In this document: positions 1 through 6,249 of the stretch, in pieces
Layout: each line of letters begins with the position of its first letter
Position numbering within the stretch: position 1 is the first letter of the stretch
Origin: JBDSEG01 sp039920165
GTDB lineage: Bacteria > Pseudomonadota > Gammaproteobacteria > Burkholderiales > Burkholderiaceae_C
DNA length: 6,557 nt
Direction: 5' to 3'
Assembly (NCBI GenBank): GCA_039920165.1
Contig: JBDSEG010000364.1
Span: forward strand, 1 to 6,557
Translations under genes and position numbers: made by a program
The notes under the pieces: generated by a model
Databases searched by the model: none
What the model saw: the letters and a program-made list of their open reading frames with translations, nothing else
What the model was told of the DNA's origin: nothing

Positions 1-818
1 AGCGTCATGAAGAAGAGCGCCTGGAACTGGCCCGTGTACCAGACCACCGCCTGGCCGGCGACGAGACCGAACAGCGCGATCAGCACCAGACGCTGGTTGG
101 ACCAGTGGCCGAAGGCTTCGCGCAGCGGCGCTCGCGACGTGCCGCCGCTGCGCTTGAGCCGCAGGAACAGCGGCGACTCGGCCAGGCTGAGGCGGACCCA
201 GATGCCGATCGCCAGCAGGACGATCGACAGAAGGAACGGCACCCGCCAGCCCCAGGCGGCAAATTCGGCCTCGCCGAGCAGCGTGCGCACCGCGGCGATG
301 ACGAGCAGGGCGAGCAAAAGCCCGATGCTTGCGGTGGCCTGGATCCAGCCGGTATAGAAGCCGCGCCGCCCCGGGGGCGCGTGCTCGGCCACGTAGGTCA
401 CGACGCCGCCGTATTCGCCGCCGATCGCCAGACCCTGGAGCAGCCGCAAGAGCACCAGCGCGATCGGCGCGGCGACGCCGAGGGTGACGTAACCCGGGAG
501 CACCCCGATCGCAAAAGTGGCCGCACCCATCAACAACAGCGTGACGAGAAAGGTGTATTTGCGCCCGATGAGGTCGCCGAGCCTGCCGAAGACGAGCGCC
601 CCGACCGGCCGCACCACGAAGCCCGCGGCAAACGCCAGCAAGGTCGCGGCCAGAGCGACCCGCTCCCCGGGACCGGCGAAAAAGCGCTGCGCCAGCACCG
701 GGGCGAGCGCGCCGTAGAGGTAGAAGTCGTACCACTCGAACATCGCGCCCAGGCTGGACGCGATGATCACCTTGCGGTGCTCGGCGGGGATGGCGGCGGG
801 TTCGTCGTCAGTGGGCAT
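1..818 (-). CDS. MHS-family MFS transporter (metabolite:H+ symporter), C-terminus outside window
   Basis: Inner-membrane secondary transporter of the major facilitator superfamily. It most resembles the metabolite:H+ symporter group (shikimate, alpha-ketoglutarate, proline/betaine and citrate carriers). About 272 residues are visible of a usual 420-550; the rest lies left of base 1. TM1 carries the group signature SLGAMFEWYDFYLYG (residues 22-36). The loop after TM2 has the MFS motif GRLGDLIGRK (78-87). TM4 ends with LRLLQGLAIGGEYGG (124-138). Six helices and the beginning of a seventh can be read, with the usual amphipathic link LAESPLFLRLKRSG after TM6. The ATG at 818 gives a normal short polar N-terminus (MPTDDEPAAIPAEHRK) before TM1; no clear Shine-Dalgarno precedes it. 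The gene is divergent from the DUF294 gene with only 32 bp between start codons. The substrate cannot be told from this part; family assignment is secure. Confidence 0.93.
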   Translation of the reverse strand, partial: MPTDDEPAAIPAEHRKVIIASSLGAMFEWYDFYLYGALAPVLAQRFFAGPGERVALAATLLAFAAGFVVRPVGALVFGRLGDLIGRKYTFLVTLLLMGAATFAIGVLPGYVTLGVAAPIALVLLRLLQGLAIGGEYGGVVTYVAEHAPPGRRGFYTGWIQATASIGLLLALLVIAAVRTLLGEAEFAAWGWRVPFLLSIVLLAIGIWVRLSLAESPLFLRLKRSGGTSRAPLREAFGHWSNQRLVLIALFGLVAGQAVVWYTGQFQALFFMT

Positions 819-850
819 TCACAATCTCGGTCGGCGATTCATGATGCACC
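819..850. promoter_or_regulatory. Very short divergent start-to-start region (32 bp)
   Basis: This is all the DNA between the ATG of the leftward MHS transporter and the ATG of the rightward DUF294 regulator. An in-frame TGA at 842 blocks an upstream extension of the regulator, so 851 is its first possible Met. Neither side has a recognisable Shine-Dalgarno sequence. Thirty-two bases cannot hold two separate complete promoters, so at least one promoter must lie inside a coding region, or one start must be further in. No -10/-35 boxes are claimed. Confidence 0.35.
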
Positions 851-2671
851 ATGCCCAACGCATTCGACTTCACCGCCTCGCCCTTCGATTGCCTTGACTC
901 GGCCGAGCAGCAAATCGTCCGCGACAGCGTCGATATCGCCTATTTCCTCGAGGCCGCGACCATCCTCGAACCCGGCATCGAGCCGTCGCACCTGTTCGTC
1001 GTCATCAAGGGCCACGTTTCGCAGTTCGACGGCGACGAACTCGTGACCACGTTCGGTCCGAACGACTGCTTTGACGGCCGCTCGCTCGTCGCCGGCCGGG
1101 CGAGCAGCCGCTTCGTGGCGGCCGAGGAAGTGCTCGCCTACCAGCTCGCGAAGGCGGCCGTCAACGTGCTGATCGCGCGCAACGCGACCTTCGGCGCGCT
1201 GCTGTTCTCGGACTTGTCCAACAAGCTCGGCGCGCTGGCGCAGCGTCACAGTCAGCGCGAGATGCAGACGCTGACGATGGCGCGCGTCGCCGAGGCCTTC
1301 CTGCGTCCGGTGCACCTGGTCGACGGCGCGACCGATATCGTCGCCGTCGCCACGCTGATGCAGGCGCAGCGCACCAGCAGCGTCCTGGTTCGCGACGCCG
1401 GACGGCTCGGAATCTTCACCAACACCGGGCTGCAACGGGCGGTCGTCGACGGCCGGCGGCTCGACGCGCTGCCGGTGCGCGACTTCGCCAGCTTCACGCT
1501 CGTGACGATCGCGCCCGGCGCGCCGCTGTTCGACGCGCTCGCGCTGATGATCCAGCACCAGGTGCACCGACTGGTCGTCGCCGAGGGCGAGCGGATCGAC
1601 GGTCTGCTCGAGCAGCTCGACCTGATGAGCTACCTGTCGAACCACTCGTACCTCATCACGGTCCAGATCGTCCAGGCGCGCGACCTCGTTGCCTTGCGCG
1701 AGGCGGCGGGCAAGATCACCCGCTTCGTCGCGCTGATGTACCGCGGCGGGTCGCGCGTCGGCCAGACCGCGAAGCTGGTGCAGGCGCTCAACGCCAAGCT
1801 GTTCGAACGAACCTGGAAGCTGGTGGCACCGCCCGAGCTGGTCTCGGCGAGCTGCCTGTTCGTGATGGGCAGCGAAGGCCGCGGCGAACAGCTGCTCAAG
1901 ACCGACCAGGACAACGGCCTGATCTTTCGCGACGGCGCCGGGCTGGACCCGACCGCCATCGAAGCGGCGTGCCGTCGCTTCTCGGCGGCGCTGCGCGACT
2001 TTGGCTATCCCGACTGCCCGGGCGGGATCATGGTCGACAAACCGGCATGGCGGCGCAGCGCGAGCGACTTTGCAACCACCGTTCGCGCCTGGCTGCTGCG
2101 GCCCGCTCCCGACGGGCTGATGAAGCTGGCGATCTTCATCGACGCCCACGCCGTCGCGGGCGACGCATCGCTGCTGGCGCAGGTTCGCGCCGAGGTCGAC
2201 CGGCTCGTCGCCGTCGACGATGCGCTGCTCGGCAGGTTCGCCGCTGCGATCGACTCGTTTCCCGATGCGTCCTCAGGCTGGTGGAACCGCTTGCTGCTGA
2301 TCGGCGAGCACGACAAGCACATGCTCGACCTCAAGAAGGCCGGCATCTTTCCCATCGTCCACGGCGTTCGCAGCCTCGCGCTGCGCGACCGCATCGATGC
2401 CGTCGGCACGGTGGCGCGGCTCGACGCGCTGGTGGCCGCGGGGCGCATCGGCGCCGAATTCGCAACCGACCTCGCCGAGAGCCTGCACTTCATGATGGGC
2501 CTGAAGCTCAAGGCGGGTCTGGCGGAGATCGATACCGGGCGCACCGTGAGCGGCGCGGTCCAGAGCGATCGCTTGAGCAGCCTCGAGCGCGACCTGCTCA
2601 AGGATGCCCTGGCCGTCGTCAAGCGTTTCAAGGCGCTGGTGCGGCACCAATTCCATCTGGAATCGGGATGA
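851..2671 (+). CDS. cNMP-binding-like/CBS/DUF294 nucleotidyltransferase-like signalling protein
   Basis: Cytoplasmic multidomain regulator of 606 residues, close to the usual family length. Domains in order: a cyclic-nucleotide-binding-like fold (about 10-110), two CBS repeats (about 142-200 and 209-262) that in the family usually bind adenosyl ligands, a DUF294 nucleotidyltransferase-like domain (about 290-425), and the DUF294 C-terminal helical domain (about 455-600; LDLKKAGIFPIVHGVRSLAL). The nucleotidyltransferase signature GSEGRGEQ (340-347) is followed by TDQD (351-354). D352 and D354 match the metal-binding acids of GlnD-type PII uridylyltransferases, so catalysis is possible. In the cNMP part the canonical phosphate cassette is degenerate (FDGRSLVAGRASSRF, 74-88, lacks the usual FGE), so cyclic-nucleotide binding is doubtful. 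The protein substrate is unknown. Such proteins are often encoded beside solute symporters and a DnaQ-like exonuclease; here both a transporter and an exonuclease flank it. No clear ribosome binding site is seen at ATG 851. Confidence 0.93.
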   Translation: MPNAFDFTASPFDCLDSAEQQIVRDSVDIAYFLEAATILEPGIEPSHLFVVIKGHVSQFDGDELVTTFGPNDCFDGRSLVAGRASSRFVAAEEVLAYQLAKAAVNVLIARNATFGALLFSDLSNKLGALAQRHSQREMQTLTMARVAEAFLRPVHLVDGATDIVAVATLMQAQRTSSVLVRDAGRLGIFTNTGLQRAVVDGRRLDALPVRDFASFTLVTIAPGAPLFDALALMIQHQVHRLVVAEGERIDGLLEQLDLMSYLSNHSYLITVQIVQARDLVALREAAGKITRFVALMYRGGSRVGQTAKLVQALNAKLFERTWKLVAPPELVSASCLFVMGSEGRGEQLLKTDQDNGLIFRDGAGLDPTAIEAACRRFSAALRDFGYPDCPGGIMVDKPAWRRSASDFATTVRAWLLRPAPDGLMKLAIFIDAHAVAGDASLLAQVRAEVDRLVAVDDALLGRFAAAIDSFPDASSGWWNRLLLIGEHDKHMLDLKKAGIFPIVHGVRSLALRDRIDAVGTVARLDALVAAGRIGAEFATDLAESLHFMMGLKLKAGLAEIDTGRTVSGAVQSDRLSSLERDLLKDALAVVKRFKALVRHQFHLESG

Positions 2672-2698
2672 GCCCGCACGGTCGCCCGAGGGGCTCAT
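2668..2698 (+). terminator. Stop-codon hairpin, possible weak terminator or RNA-stability element
   Basis: A perfect 8-bp inverted repeat, ATGAGCCC (2668-2675) and GGGCTCAT (2691-2698), has a 15-nt loop. Its left arm contains the TGA stop (2669-2671) of the DUF294 gene. No T-run follows, so it is not a standard Rho-independent terminator. It could slow decay, or separate expression of the regulator from the exonuclease downstream. Confidence 0.35.
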
Positions 2699-2702
2699 GC
2701 TC

Positions 2703-2851
2703 CCGCTCGGCGGGACTGGGCCCGGACGCCGACCGTCCCTGCGGATGGGCTGCGCCTGGCGAAGGCCTTGCGTCTGCGTGGGCCAAGCCGCGCGCAGCGC
2801 GTAGGGGCGCGGCGGGGCTTTCGAGCCGCACGCGGCGACCCCGCCGAGCGG
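2703..2851. repeat. Gene-free GC-rich spacer bounded by 12-bp inverted repeats
   Basis: Within the 220-bp gap between the DUF294 and exonuclease genes, CCGCTCGGCGGG (2703-2714) is repeated exactly in inverted orientation as CCCGCCGAGCGG (2840-2851). The right arm also starts a second stem, AGCGGC (2847-2852) with GCCGCT (2865-2870). The interior is GC-rich with small palindromes such as AAGGCCTT. I see no convincing gene here. The inverted ends would fit a small dispersed intergenic repeat or a structured leader of the exonuclease mRNA, but repeat status cannot be shown from one copy. Confidence 0.4.
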
Positions 2852-2881
2852 CAACGGCTCGCAAGCCGCTGCGCGCACCGC

Positions 2882-2886
2882 AGGTG
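2882..2886 (+). promoter_or_regulatory. Probable Shine-Dalgarno of the exonuclease gene
   Basis: AGGTG lies 5 nt before the ATG at 2892 and 8 nt before the adjacent in-frame ATG at 2895. The spacing slightly favours the second ATG. The frame is open upstream to a TAG at 2802, but no ATG, GTG or TTG occurs in that stretch, so the start is limited to these two codons or later ones. Confidence 0.5.
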
Positions 2887-2891
2887 CACCC

Positions 2892-3551
2892 ATGATGGTC
2901 GGGTCGGGCTGGTTGGAGAGGATTCGGCGCCGCTGGCTGCTGTACCACCTGGCCGATCCCGACTTCGCATTCATGTACGACACGCCGCCCGCAGACGAAT
3001 GGGTCACCCTCGACTGCGAGACGACCGGGCTGGATATCCACCGCGACCAGATCATCTCGATCGGCGCGGTCCGCATCGTCGGCGACCGGCTGATGACGAG
3101 CCAGCGCCTGGAGCTGCTGGTGCGCCCCGATCGCGCGCTCAAGGAAGCGAGCGTTCGGGTCCATCTTCTGCGCGAGAGCGATGTCGCGCACGGCATCGAC
3201 CCGGCGCAGGCGATGCGCCGGCTGCTCGATTTCATCGGCAGCCGTCCGCTCGTCGGCTACTACCTCGAGTTCGACGTGGCGATGCTCAATCGGGAGATCT
3301 GGCCGCTGCTCGGCGTTCGACTGCCCCAGCCCAAGCACGAAGTCTCGGCGATGTACTACGACTTCAAGAACCGCGCGCTGGCCCCACACCTGCGCGGCGG
3401 CGCGATCGACTTGCGCTTCGCGACCCTGATGAACGACCTGGAACTGCCGCTTCTCGATGCGCACGATGCAATCAACGACGCGGTGATGGCCGGGCTGGCC
3501 TTCGTCAAGCTCAGGCATCTGCTGCAACGGCCGGCGTCCCCGGCGACCTGA
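2892..3551 (+). CDS. DnaQ-like (DEDDh) 3'-5' exonuclease
   Basis: Cytoplasmic 219-residue protein of the RNase T/DNA polymerase III epsilon exonuclease superfamily, predicted to remove nucleotides from 3' ends using two metal ions. All DEDDh motifs are present: Exo I with D41 and E43 in LDCETTGLD, Exo II with D128 in GYYLEFDVAML, and Exo III with H191 and D196 in HDAINDA. There is a family-specific N-terminal extension of about 36 residues (WLERIRRRWLLYHLADPDF) and no polymerase-binding tail typical of replicative epsilon, so it is probably not the proofreading subunit. It follows the DUF294 gene on the same strand after 220 bp. In many proteobacteria these two families are adjacent, which suggests a shared but unknown role. 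The gene ends convergently with the TIR gene, 33 bp apart, without a visible terminator. The true substrate (DNA, RNA or small oligonucleotides) is unknown. Confidence 0.92.
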   Translation: MMVGSGWLERIRRRWLLYHLADPDFAFMYDTPPADEWVTLDCETTGLDIHRDQIISIGAVRIVGDRLMTSQRLELLVRPDRALKEASVRVHLLRESDVAHGIDPAQAMRRLLDFIGSRPLVGYYLEFDVAMLNREIWPLLGVRLPQPKHEVSAMYYDFKNRALAPHLRGGAIDLRFATLMNDLELPLLDAHDAINDAVMAGLAFVKLRHLLQRPASPAT

Positions 3552-3584
3552 GCCCCGGCACACGGCGGCGGCATCGATTCCTGG

Positions 3585-4541
3585 CTACTTGACCCGGCGC
3601 GCCACAAACGCCACCGCGGCATGCGGTGTGCTCGCGCTTTCGGTCTGCATCGTGAAGTGCAGCTCGTCGTCGCCGACCAGGCGCCCTGCATACCGATGCA
3701 GCGTCTCGCGGCGGGTCTCGCCCATCGCTTCGGCGGTGCGCGTGACGAACACCATCCCGCCGGCATCGACACGGCCTTCCTCGAGACCTCGCGCCACGCC
3801 CAGAAAACTCGCGCTGCCGTGCAGCGAAGTGGCATCGCCGCCGAATTCGAAGCGTTCGGTATAGCGCGCGTTCGGCCAGTCGTAGACAACCTCGGCCTGC
3901 CAGGTGCCGTTGACGGCGAGGCGCGCCGTCAGGGCGGAAGCTGGCTCGGGCGTAAAGACAGCCGGCACGCCGTCTCGGCGCAACCACCACCAGGCTCCGG
4001 AGCCAGTCACGAGCACGGCACCGGCGAGCGCTGCGAACAACCATCGGCGATCGATCGCGCGGCTCGTCGCGAAGCCGCCGGCGGTGAAGGCACCGTCGAC
4101 CGCGCCGAGCAAGCGCTGCATATCGGCTTCGAAGCGGGTGTTGCCGAGCTCGACCGCCTGCCGGGTGGCCAGGCCTTGCAAGGGCGGCGGCAAGCTCTGC
4201 CAATCGGGCATGGACGTGCCGTCGAGCAGCACCGGGATGACGCGGGCCTTGCCGGCGAGCGCGGTCGCGACCTCGTGCCGGACCCGGTCATCGGCATCGT
4301 CGATGCGCGCCGGTCGACCTTCACGCTCGCCGCGCCAGCGCTTGCCGATGAGCACCAGAGCGACGTCGGCGACGCTCAGCGCGCCTTCGATGACCGCATC
4401 GAAGCACTCTCCGGCGACGATATCGTCGACATCGACGAAGACCCGATCGGCGCCATAGCGGCGCGCGAGACGGTCACCGAGGGCGCGCGCGTAGCCGGCC
4501 GCATCGTCGCGCCGGTAGCTGACGAAGATCGTTCCCGGCAT
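3585..4541 (-). CDS. Membrane-anchored TIR-domain protein with beta-rich C-terminal domain
   Basis: 318 residues. The N-terminus is a bacterial TIR domain (about 3-147): FVSYRRDDAAGYARALGDRL (beta A and box 1), RVFVDVDDIVAGECF (33-47), ALVLIGKRW (61-69), VRHEVATALAGKARVIPVLL (87-106). E90 lies where active TIR NADases have their catalytic glutamate; activity is inferred, not shown. A single hydrophobic segment follows (about 167-187, WLFAALAGAVLVTGSGAWWWL), flanked by arginines on both sides. The C-terminal part (about 205-318) is predicted beta-rich (NGTWQAEVVYDW, ERFEFGG, DELHFTMQTES) with no domain I can name. The TIR part should be cytoplasmic; the side of the C-terminal part is uncertain, periplasmic being the simplest reading. 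The gene starts 12 bp after the hydratase stop, with no good Shine-Dalgarno, so translational coupling is likely. Family members include NAD-cleaving defence effectors and plain signalling adaptors; no known defence partner is beside it. Confidence 0.9.
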   Translation of the reverse strand: MPGTIFVSYRRDDAAGYARALGDRLARRYGADRVFVDVDDIVAGECFDAVIEGALSVADVALVLIGKRWRGEREGRPARIDDADDRVRHEVATALAGKARVIPVLLDGTSMPDWQSLPPPLQGLATRQAVELGNTRFEADMQRLLGAVDGAFTAGGFATSRAIDRRWLFAALAGAVLVTGSGAWWWLRRDGVPAVFTPEPASALTARLAVNGTWQAEVVYDWPNARYTERFEFGGDATSLHGSASFLGVARGLEEGRVDAGGMVFVTRTAEAMGETRRETLHRYAGRLVGDDELHFTMQTESASTPHAAVAFVARRVK

Positions 4542-4553
4542 CGGCCCGCGCGG

Positions 4554-5321
4554 TCAGAGCTGCAGCGTCGCGCTGCCGATGCCCGCAAATTCGACCTCGA
4601 CCGCATCGCCGGCCGCGGCGGGCAGGATGCCGCACCAGCTGCCGGTGGTGACGACCGTGCCGCGCGCCAGCACCGCGCCGTCGCGCGTCGCGTGGCGCAG
4701 CCAGGCCGGCAGGACCGCGACCGGGTCGCCGAGCGAGTGAGTGCCCTGGAAATGGTGCGGCGGCTGCGCGCCGATGATGATCCGGCACGCCTGCTGCGAC
4801 CAGGGGCGCGGCGCATAGGCAAGCCAGGGACCGAGGACCAGCGCGCCGTGCGATTGCAGGTCGGCGAGCTTGCACAACTGCGGCGCGCCGAAGCCCTGCG
4901 ACCAGCGCGAATCGACGACCTCGATCGAGACCGTCATCGCATCGACGAGGCCGGCCGCGCCGGGTTCATCGAGCCCCGCGCACAGCGCGGAATCCACATC
5001 GCGCGCGAGGCGCAGCGCGATCTCGACCTCGATGCCGCGCAGGTTGAACTGCCACGCGCCGGCGCTTGCCGGGCTGGCCCATACGCCGGCCGGCGGCAAC
5101 GGCGCGTGGGTTGCCGTCTCGCGCGTCGCGCCGCCCGATTTCCAGTGCAGCGGCACGCCACCGTCGAACCAGCGCAGTTCGCGCGCGACCTCGTCCTGCA
5201 CCGCATACGCTGTCGCCGCGTCGGGCAGTTCGGCCGCCGGGTCGGCGGCGTCGACCGGGGCGCGATCGCGGCGCGCGCGAACCAGCGCCTGCGCGACCGG
5301 ATGGAGTTGGGAAGCGGTCAT
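4554..5321 (-). CDS. 2-keto-4-pentenoate hydratase / fumarylacetoacetate hydrolase family protein
   Basis: 255 residues, the usual size for MhpD-like hydratases, which add water to 2-oxo-4-pentenoate-type acids in the lower meta-cleavage pathway of aromatic breakdown. It is cytoplasmic and metal-dependent. The metal-binding glutamates expected in the fold are visible: E98 and E100 in RGIEVEIALRL, and E134 in SIEVVDSRW. K61 in HWKSGG fits the conserved lysine. The C-terminal GTVVTTGSWCGILPAAAGDAVEVEFAGIG is the typical end of the family. No other aromatic-degradation gene is nearby, so the substrate is unclear; 4-oxalocrotonate decarboxylases and other FAH-fold enzymes look similar. It sits second in a three-gene run, 66 bp after the ankyrin gene and 12 bp before the TIR gene. 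The ribosome binding site before ATG 5321 is weak (GCGAGAA). Confidence 0.9.
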   Translation of the reverse strand: MTASQLHPVAQALVRARRDRAPVDAADPAAELPDAATAYAVQDEVARELRWFDGGVPLHWKSGGATRETATHAPLPPAGVWASPASAGAWQFNLRGIEVEIALRLARDVDSALCAGLDEPGAAGLVDAMTVSIEVVDSRWSQGFGAPQLCKLADLQSHGALVLGPWLAYAPRPWSQQACRIIIGAQPPHHFQGTHSLGDPVAVLPAWLRHATRDGAVLARGTVVTTGSWCGILPAAAGDAVEVEFAGIGSATLQL

Positions 5322-5371
5322 GCGGGTTTCTCGCTGCTGGTTGGAAGGGGGATCTCGGGCGTGATTGTCGG

Positions 5372-5406
5372 GCGCGCCGGCTTCGCCTCACTTCGCGCCG
5401 GCGCGC
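5372..5406 (-). terminator. GC-rich hairpin around the ankyrin-gene stop codon
   Basis: GCGCGCCGGC (5372-5381) and GCCGGCGCGC (5397-5406) form a perfect 10-bp inverted repeat with a 15-nt loop. The stop codon of the ankyrin gene (5388-5390, minus strand) lies in the loop. No T-run follows in the direction of transcription, so full termination is unlikely. It may act as an RNA processing or stability element that lowers expression of the two downstream genes. Confidence 0.35.
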
Positions 5407-6086
5407 TCGAGCATCGCGACCATCGCCGCATAAGTGCGCGAGCGAGCCAGTTGCAGCGGCGTGCGGCCCTCCCGATCGGCCAGCCGGTGATCGGCGCCGG
5501 CATCGAGCAGCGCCTGCAGCGTGGCCTGGTGGCGCGACCCGCCGTCACCGAGCACGACGGCTTCGATCAGCGCGGTCCAGTGCAGGTTGTTGACATGGTC
5601 GAGCGGCGCGCCGGCTTGGATGAGCTGGCGCACGACGCCGGCGTGGCCCAGGTGCGCAGCGGCGATCAACGCCGTGCCGTCGTAGCGGCTCGTGACAAGG
5701 CGCGCGCTTGCACCGCCGGTCAACAGCACGCGCAGCGTTGCCTCGTCGTCGGCCACCGCGGCGATCGTCACCGCGTCGTAGCGGTCGGCGTCGAGCGCGG
5801 CGGGATCGGCGCCGGCCGCAAGCAGCGCCACGACCGCCTCGCCTCGCCGCGCGAACGTGGCGACGTGCAGCGGCGTGCGGCCGTGCGAGTCGCGCGCATC
5901 GAGACTGGCGCGCGGCGCGGCGGCGGCGATCGCGCGCAGGTCGCCGCCCTGCGCCGCGCGATGCAGGCCGGTGTAGGCCCGAAGTTCGGCCGGCGACGGC
6001 GCGACCTGCGGCCAAGCGGCTTGCACGAACAGCAGCAGCGCGGCCGCTGCGACGGCGCGCGCGATGGCGTCTCCGATATCGACCAT
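5388..6086 (-). CDS. Exported or membrane-anchored ankyrin-repeat protein
   Basis: 232 residues. The N-terminus has a hydrophobic stretch (about 7-24, AIARAVAAAALLLFVQAA) ending before WPQVAPSP, consistent with a signal peptide or anchor; only R10 lies upstream of its core, so the signal is not ideal. Residues 39-232 are ankyrin repeats: a degenerate one (YTGLHRAAQGGDL), then clear units at about 69-98 (GRTPLHVATFARRGEAVVAL), 102-133, 136-166 (DGTALIAAAHLGHAGVVRQL), 169-204 with a short GDGGSR insertion, and a capping unit 207-232. Ankyrin repeats bind proteins and have no catalytic role, so a periplasmic partner is likely but unknown. The start at 6086 is well supported by a Shine-Dalgarno 8 nt upstream. 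It is the first gene of the probable ankyrin-hydratase-TIR operon and is divergent from the LVIVD-like gene. Confidence 0.91.
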   Translation of the reverse strand: MVDIGDAIARAVAAAALLLFVQAAWPQVAPSPAELRAYTGLHRAAQGGDLRAIAAAAPRASLDARDSHGRTPLHVATFARRGEAVVALLAAGADPAALDADRYDAVTIAAVADDEATLRVLLTGGASARLVTSRYDGTALIAAAHLGHAGVVRQLIQAGAPLDHVNNLHWTALIEAVVLGDGGSRHQATLQALLDAGADHRLADREGRTPLQLARSRTYAAMVAMLERAGAK

Positions 6087-6094
6087 GCGGTGCG

Positions 6095-6100
6095 CTCCTT
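6095..6100 (-). promoter_or_regulatory. Strong Shine-Dalgarno of the ankyrin gene
   Basis: AAGGAG on the minus strand, 8 nt before the ATG at 6086. It is the best ribosome binding site in the window and fixes the ankyrin start. The following hydratase and TIR genes have weak sites, as expected if this is the head of the operon. Confidence 0.75.
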
Positions 6101-6249
6101 TCGTCCTTGACGCGAATGTTTCGAGCGGCCGATCGCGACCCTGCGGCGCGATTGTGCCGATCAGCGCGCAAACCCTTCCCTAGTTCGAAGGATGCCGCGA
6201 CGGCGTTGCGAAACACAGCATGCAGGCCTTCGCGCCGGGATGCCAGGCA

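Noticed and set aside
105..1046. 313-codon open frame on the plus strand opposite the transporter
   Set aside because: Antisense to a clear MHS transporter, and it runs into the DUF294 gene in a wrong frame.
839..2149. 436-codon open frame on the minus strand inside the DUF294 gene
   Set aside because: Antisense shadow. The plus-strand reading shows CBS and nucleotidyltransferase motifs, while this one is His/Arg/Gln/Asp-rich with no motif.
1969..2895. 308-codon plus-strand frame overlapping the end of the DUF294 gene and the spacer
   Set aside because: Out-of-frame, Arg-rich shadow of the DUF294 C-terminal domain; no coding signature in the spacer part.
2628..3563. 311-codon minus-strand frame over the spacer and exonuclease gene
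   Set aside because: Antisense to an intact DEDDh exonuclease; no domain.
3552..3584. Possible bidirectional terminator between the convergent exonuclease and TIR genes
   Set aside because: The 33 bp show no stem with a T-run in either direction.
3585..4541. Known TIR-based defence system (Thoeris or a TIR-containing CBASS or Argonaute system)
   Set aside because: No ThsA-like, cyclase or Argonaute gene is beside it, and the neighbours on both sides are recognisable as other families.
3621..6110. 829-codon open frame on the plus strand, opposite the ankyrin, hydratase and TIR genes
   Set aside because: It covers three clearly recognisable genes on the other strand. The product is Arg/Ala/Asp/Gln-rich low-complexity text without domains, typical of the antisense shadow of GC-rich codons.
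6175..6192. Small inverted repeat CCTTC...GAAGG upstream of the ankyrin and LVIVD-like genes, considered as an operator
   Set aside because: Only 5 bp per arm; too short to separate from chance, and no matching promoter boxes were found beside it.
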